Below are positions 12,871 to 14,167 of a stretch of DNA of 14,167 nt, in pieces; position 1 is the stretch's first letter, and every line of letters starts with the position of its first letter. The DNA comes from Anaerolineales bacterium (GTDB lineage: Bacteria; Chloroflexota; Anaerolineae; Anaerolineales; E44-bin32). Under the pieces are notes generated by a model. That model was not told where the DNA came from, did no database searches, and worked only from the letters and a program-made list of their open reading frames with translations. The translations under genes were made by a program, and so were the position numbers. The stretch lies in contig JAHFAU010000003.1 of assembly GCA_023250385.1 (NCBI GenBank), forward strand, positions 1-14,167. The letters are read 5' to 3'.

Positions 12871-14167
12871 ATGAGGACATTGGTCCAGAGCCTGCAGGAT
12901 CACGACCGCGGGTATCTGCGCATCGTGGCCGAGCTGTGGGGCTTCGAGCAGCCGAGCGGGCCGGTGCCGGGCGCTGCTCGGCAGCTCTCCGAGGCGATGC
13001 TGTCCCAGGCCTCGGAAATGGCCGCGGCGCTGCCCGCCGAGGCGGCCCAGGTGCTGGAGCTGCTTGCCCGCCACGAAGGCCGTCTGCCGCTTGAGGAACT
13101 CGGACTCCGTTTTGGTCCGCTGCGCGAAATGGGTCCGGGTCGGCGCGATCGTGAGAAGCCGTGGGCCGCTCCAGTTTCGCCGCTGGAAGTGCTCTGGTAT
13201 CGCGGATGGCTGGCCCGGGCTTTCGCCGACTCACCGGCCGGTCCGCAGGAGTACGGCTTCATCCCTCACGACCTGGCGGGCAAGCTCCCGGCCCCCGCCC
13301 CAAGCACCCGGGCTTCGATTGGCCGACCGACATCCAAGCCTCGCCAGTTTGCGGCCGCCGACAGTTTCTCGGTAGACGATGCCACGACGATTTTGGCTGC
13401 CTTTCGCCGCCGAGGCTGGAATGTTTCCGAGCTCGCCGCAAACCGGCGGGAGTGGCTGCTCGGTTACCTGCTGCAGCCCGACTCGCTAGACCTGCTGCTT
13501 ACATTGCTGCAGGAGGGCGGCCTGCTGGCGCCCGAGCCGCAGCCGGAGCGGATTCGGGAATTTCTCGAGAGCAGCCGCGAAGCGGCCCTGTCCAACTTGC
13601 AGGGCCTTTACTTACGGTCTGCGCACTGGAACGACCTTGCCCAGGTCTCCTCACTGCGCAATGCCGGTCCGCAGTGGCCGAATGATCCGGCCTTAGGGCG
13701 GCGCGCCGCGCTCGAGCTGCTGACCACTGTGCCGGTTGGGACCTGGTGGTCCACCCTCGAGCTGGTCAGTGCAGCGCGCCAGGACTTTCCGCACTTTCTG
13801 CGGCCGGCGGGCGGTTTTGACTCCTGGTACCTGCAGCGGTCGGCGGACGGAGGATTCTTGCACGGCTTCGAAGCCTGGGACTCGGTCGAGGGGGAGCTGC
13901 TGCGTTACCTGATCTCCGGACCGCTGCACTGGATGGGTGCGATCGATCTGAGTTCGGACGGAGGCACTTTTCGCTGGAGCCCGCTCGGCGCCCGACTGCG
14001 CGCACCGCAGGCTCGGCCGGAGCCGAGCGCAGCAACTGGGCGGTCGTCAGTTCGCCCGGATGGCAAAATTCAGATCGCCCGGCTGGCCGGTCGGGCACTT
14101 CGGTATCAAGTCGCCCGACTGTGCACGTGGGAGACCGCCAATCAGGGGGGCTATGCCTACCGGCTCA
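12871..14167 (+). CDS. XPB/Ssl2 helicase-associated-domain protein (3' partial)
   Basis: From ATG 12871 the frame stays open to the window end, giving 432 residues without a stop. The N-terminal part (MRTLVQSLQDHDRGYLRIVAELWG) and the segment GPGRRDREKPW at 88-98, followed by SPLEVLWYRGWLARAF, resemble large helical winged-helix proteins of Chloroflexota and Actinobacteria annotated as helicase XPB/Ssl2 N-terminal or helicase-associated domain proteins. The last visible part (VRPDGKIQIARLAGRALRYQVARLCTW, ending in YAYRL) looks like the start of such a domain. Many relatives lie beside an XPB-type DNA repair helicase gene, which could lie just past the window. It has no helicase motifs of its own in the visible part. 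It follows the lipid kinase gene by 34 bases. The family call is from memory of similar sequences and is moderately sure. Confidence 0.72.
   Translation, partial: MRTLVQSLQDHDRGYLRIVAELWGFEQPSGPVPGAARQLSEAMLSQASEMAAALPAEAAQVLELLARHEGRLPLEELGLRFGPLREMGPGRRDREKPWAAPVSPLEVLWYRGWLARAFADSPAGPQEYGFIPHDLAGKLPAPAPSTRASIGRPTSKPRQFAAADSFSVDDATTILAAFRRRGWNVSELAANRREWLLGYLLQPDSLDLLLTLLQEGGLLAPEPQPERIREFLESSREAALSNLQGLYLRSAHWNDLAQVSSLRNAGPQWPNDPALGRRAALELLTTVPVGTWWSTLELVSAARQDFPHFLRPAGGFDSWYLQRSADGGFLHGFEAWDSVEGELLRYLISGPLHWMGAIDLSSDGGTFRWSPLGARLRAPQARPEPSAATGRSSVRPDGKIQIARLAGRALRYQVARLCTWETANQGGYAYRL

Overview
The window is GC-rich, densely packed bacterial DNA. Three neighbouring genes at 6031-7949 encode a histidine phosphatase of the MSMEG_4193 type, a DUF3090 zinc protein and an SCO1664-type kinase-like protein. 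This trio is known mainly from Actinobacteria and Chloroflexota. With a short homoserine dehydrogenase lacking an ACT domain and an XPB/Ssl2-associated-domain protein, it points to Chloroflexota, probably close to Anaerolineae. That placement is inference from gene content; there is no rRNA in the window.

Layout. At 1-607 (+) are the 3' end of a membrane-anchored protein of unknown function and a small secreted c-type cytochrome. At 637-4501 (-) is a tight three-gene unit read maf -> class B penicillin-binding lipoprotein -> rsgA, with a 4-base GTGA overlap and then a 2-base gap. It combines nucleotide housekeeping or septation control, wall synthesis and ribosome maturation. From 4588 to the end all genes run on the + strand: rarA, the phosphatase / DUF3090 / SCO1664 trio, homoserine dehydrogenase, a HAD hydrolase overlapping an MFS transporter, a diacylglycerol/lipid kinase, and an XPB/Ssl2-associated-domain protein that runs off the end. 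maf and rarA are divergent, and the 86 bases between them hold a nearly symmetrical double promoter. Other likely promoters lie before DUF3090, the HAD gene and the lipid kinase gene.

The most unusual items are: (1) an MFS permease whose last ~200 residues form a class III nucleotidyl cyclase-like domain that has lost most catalytic residues; (2) an in-frame tandem duplication of 24 residues inside Maf that copies the active-site GADTVV segment; (3) the palindromic divergent maf/rarA promoter, with rarA apparently leaderless; (4) the kinase-like / zinc protein / phosphatase trio, a conserved module of unknown function.

I see no tRNA, rRNA, CRISPR array, insertion sequence, prophage or integron. 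The only gene-free stretch over 300 bases is 11556-11906. It holds inverted repeats and a promoter but no recognisable gene.
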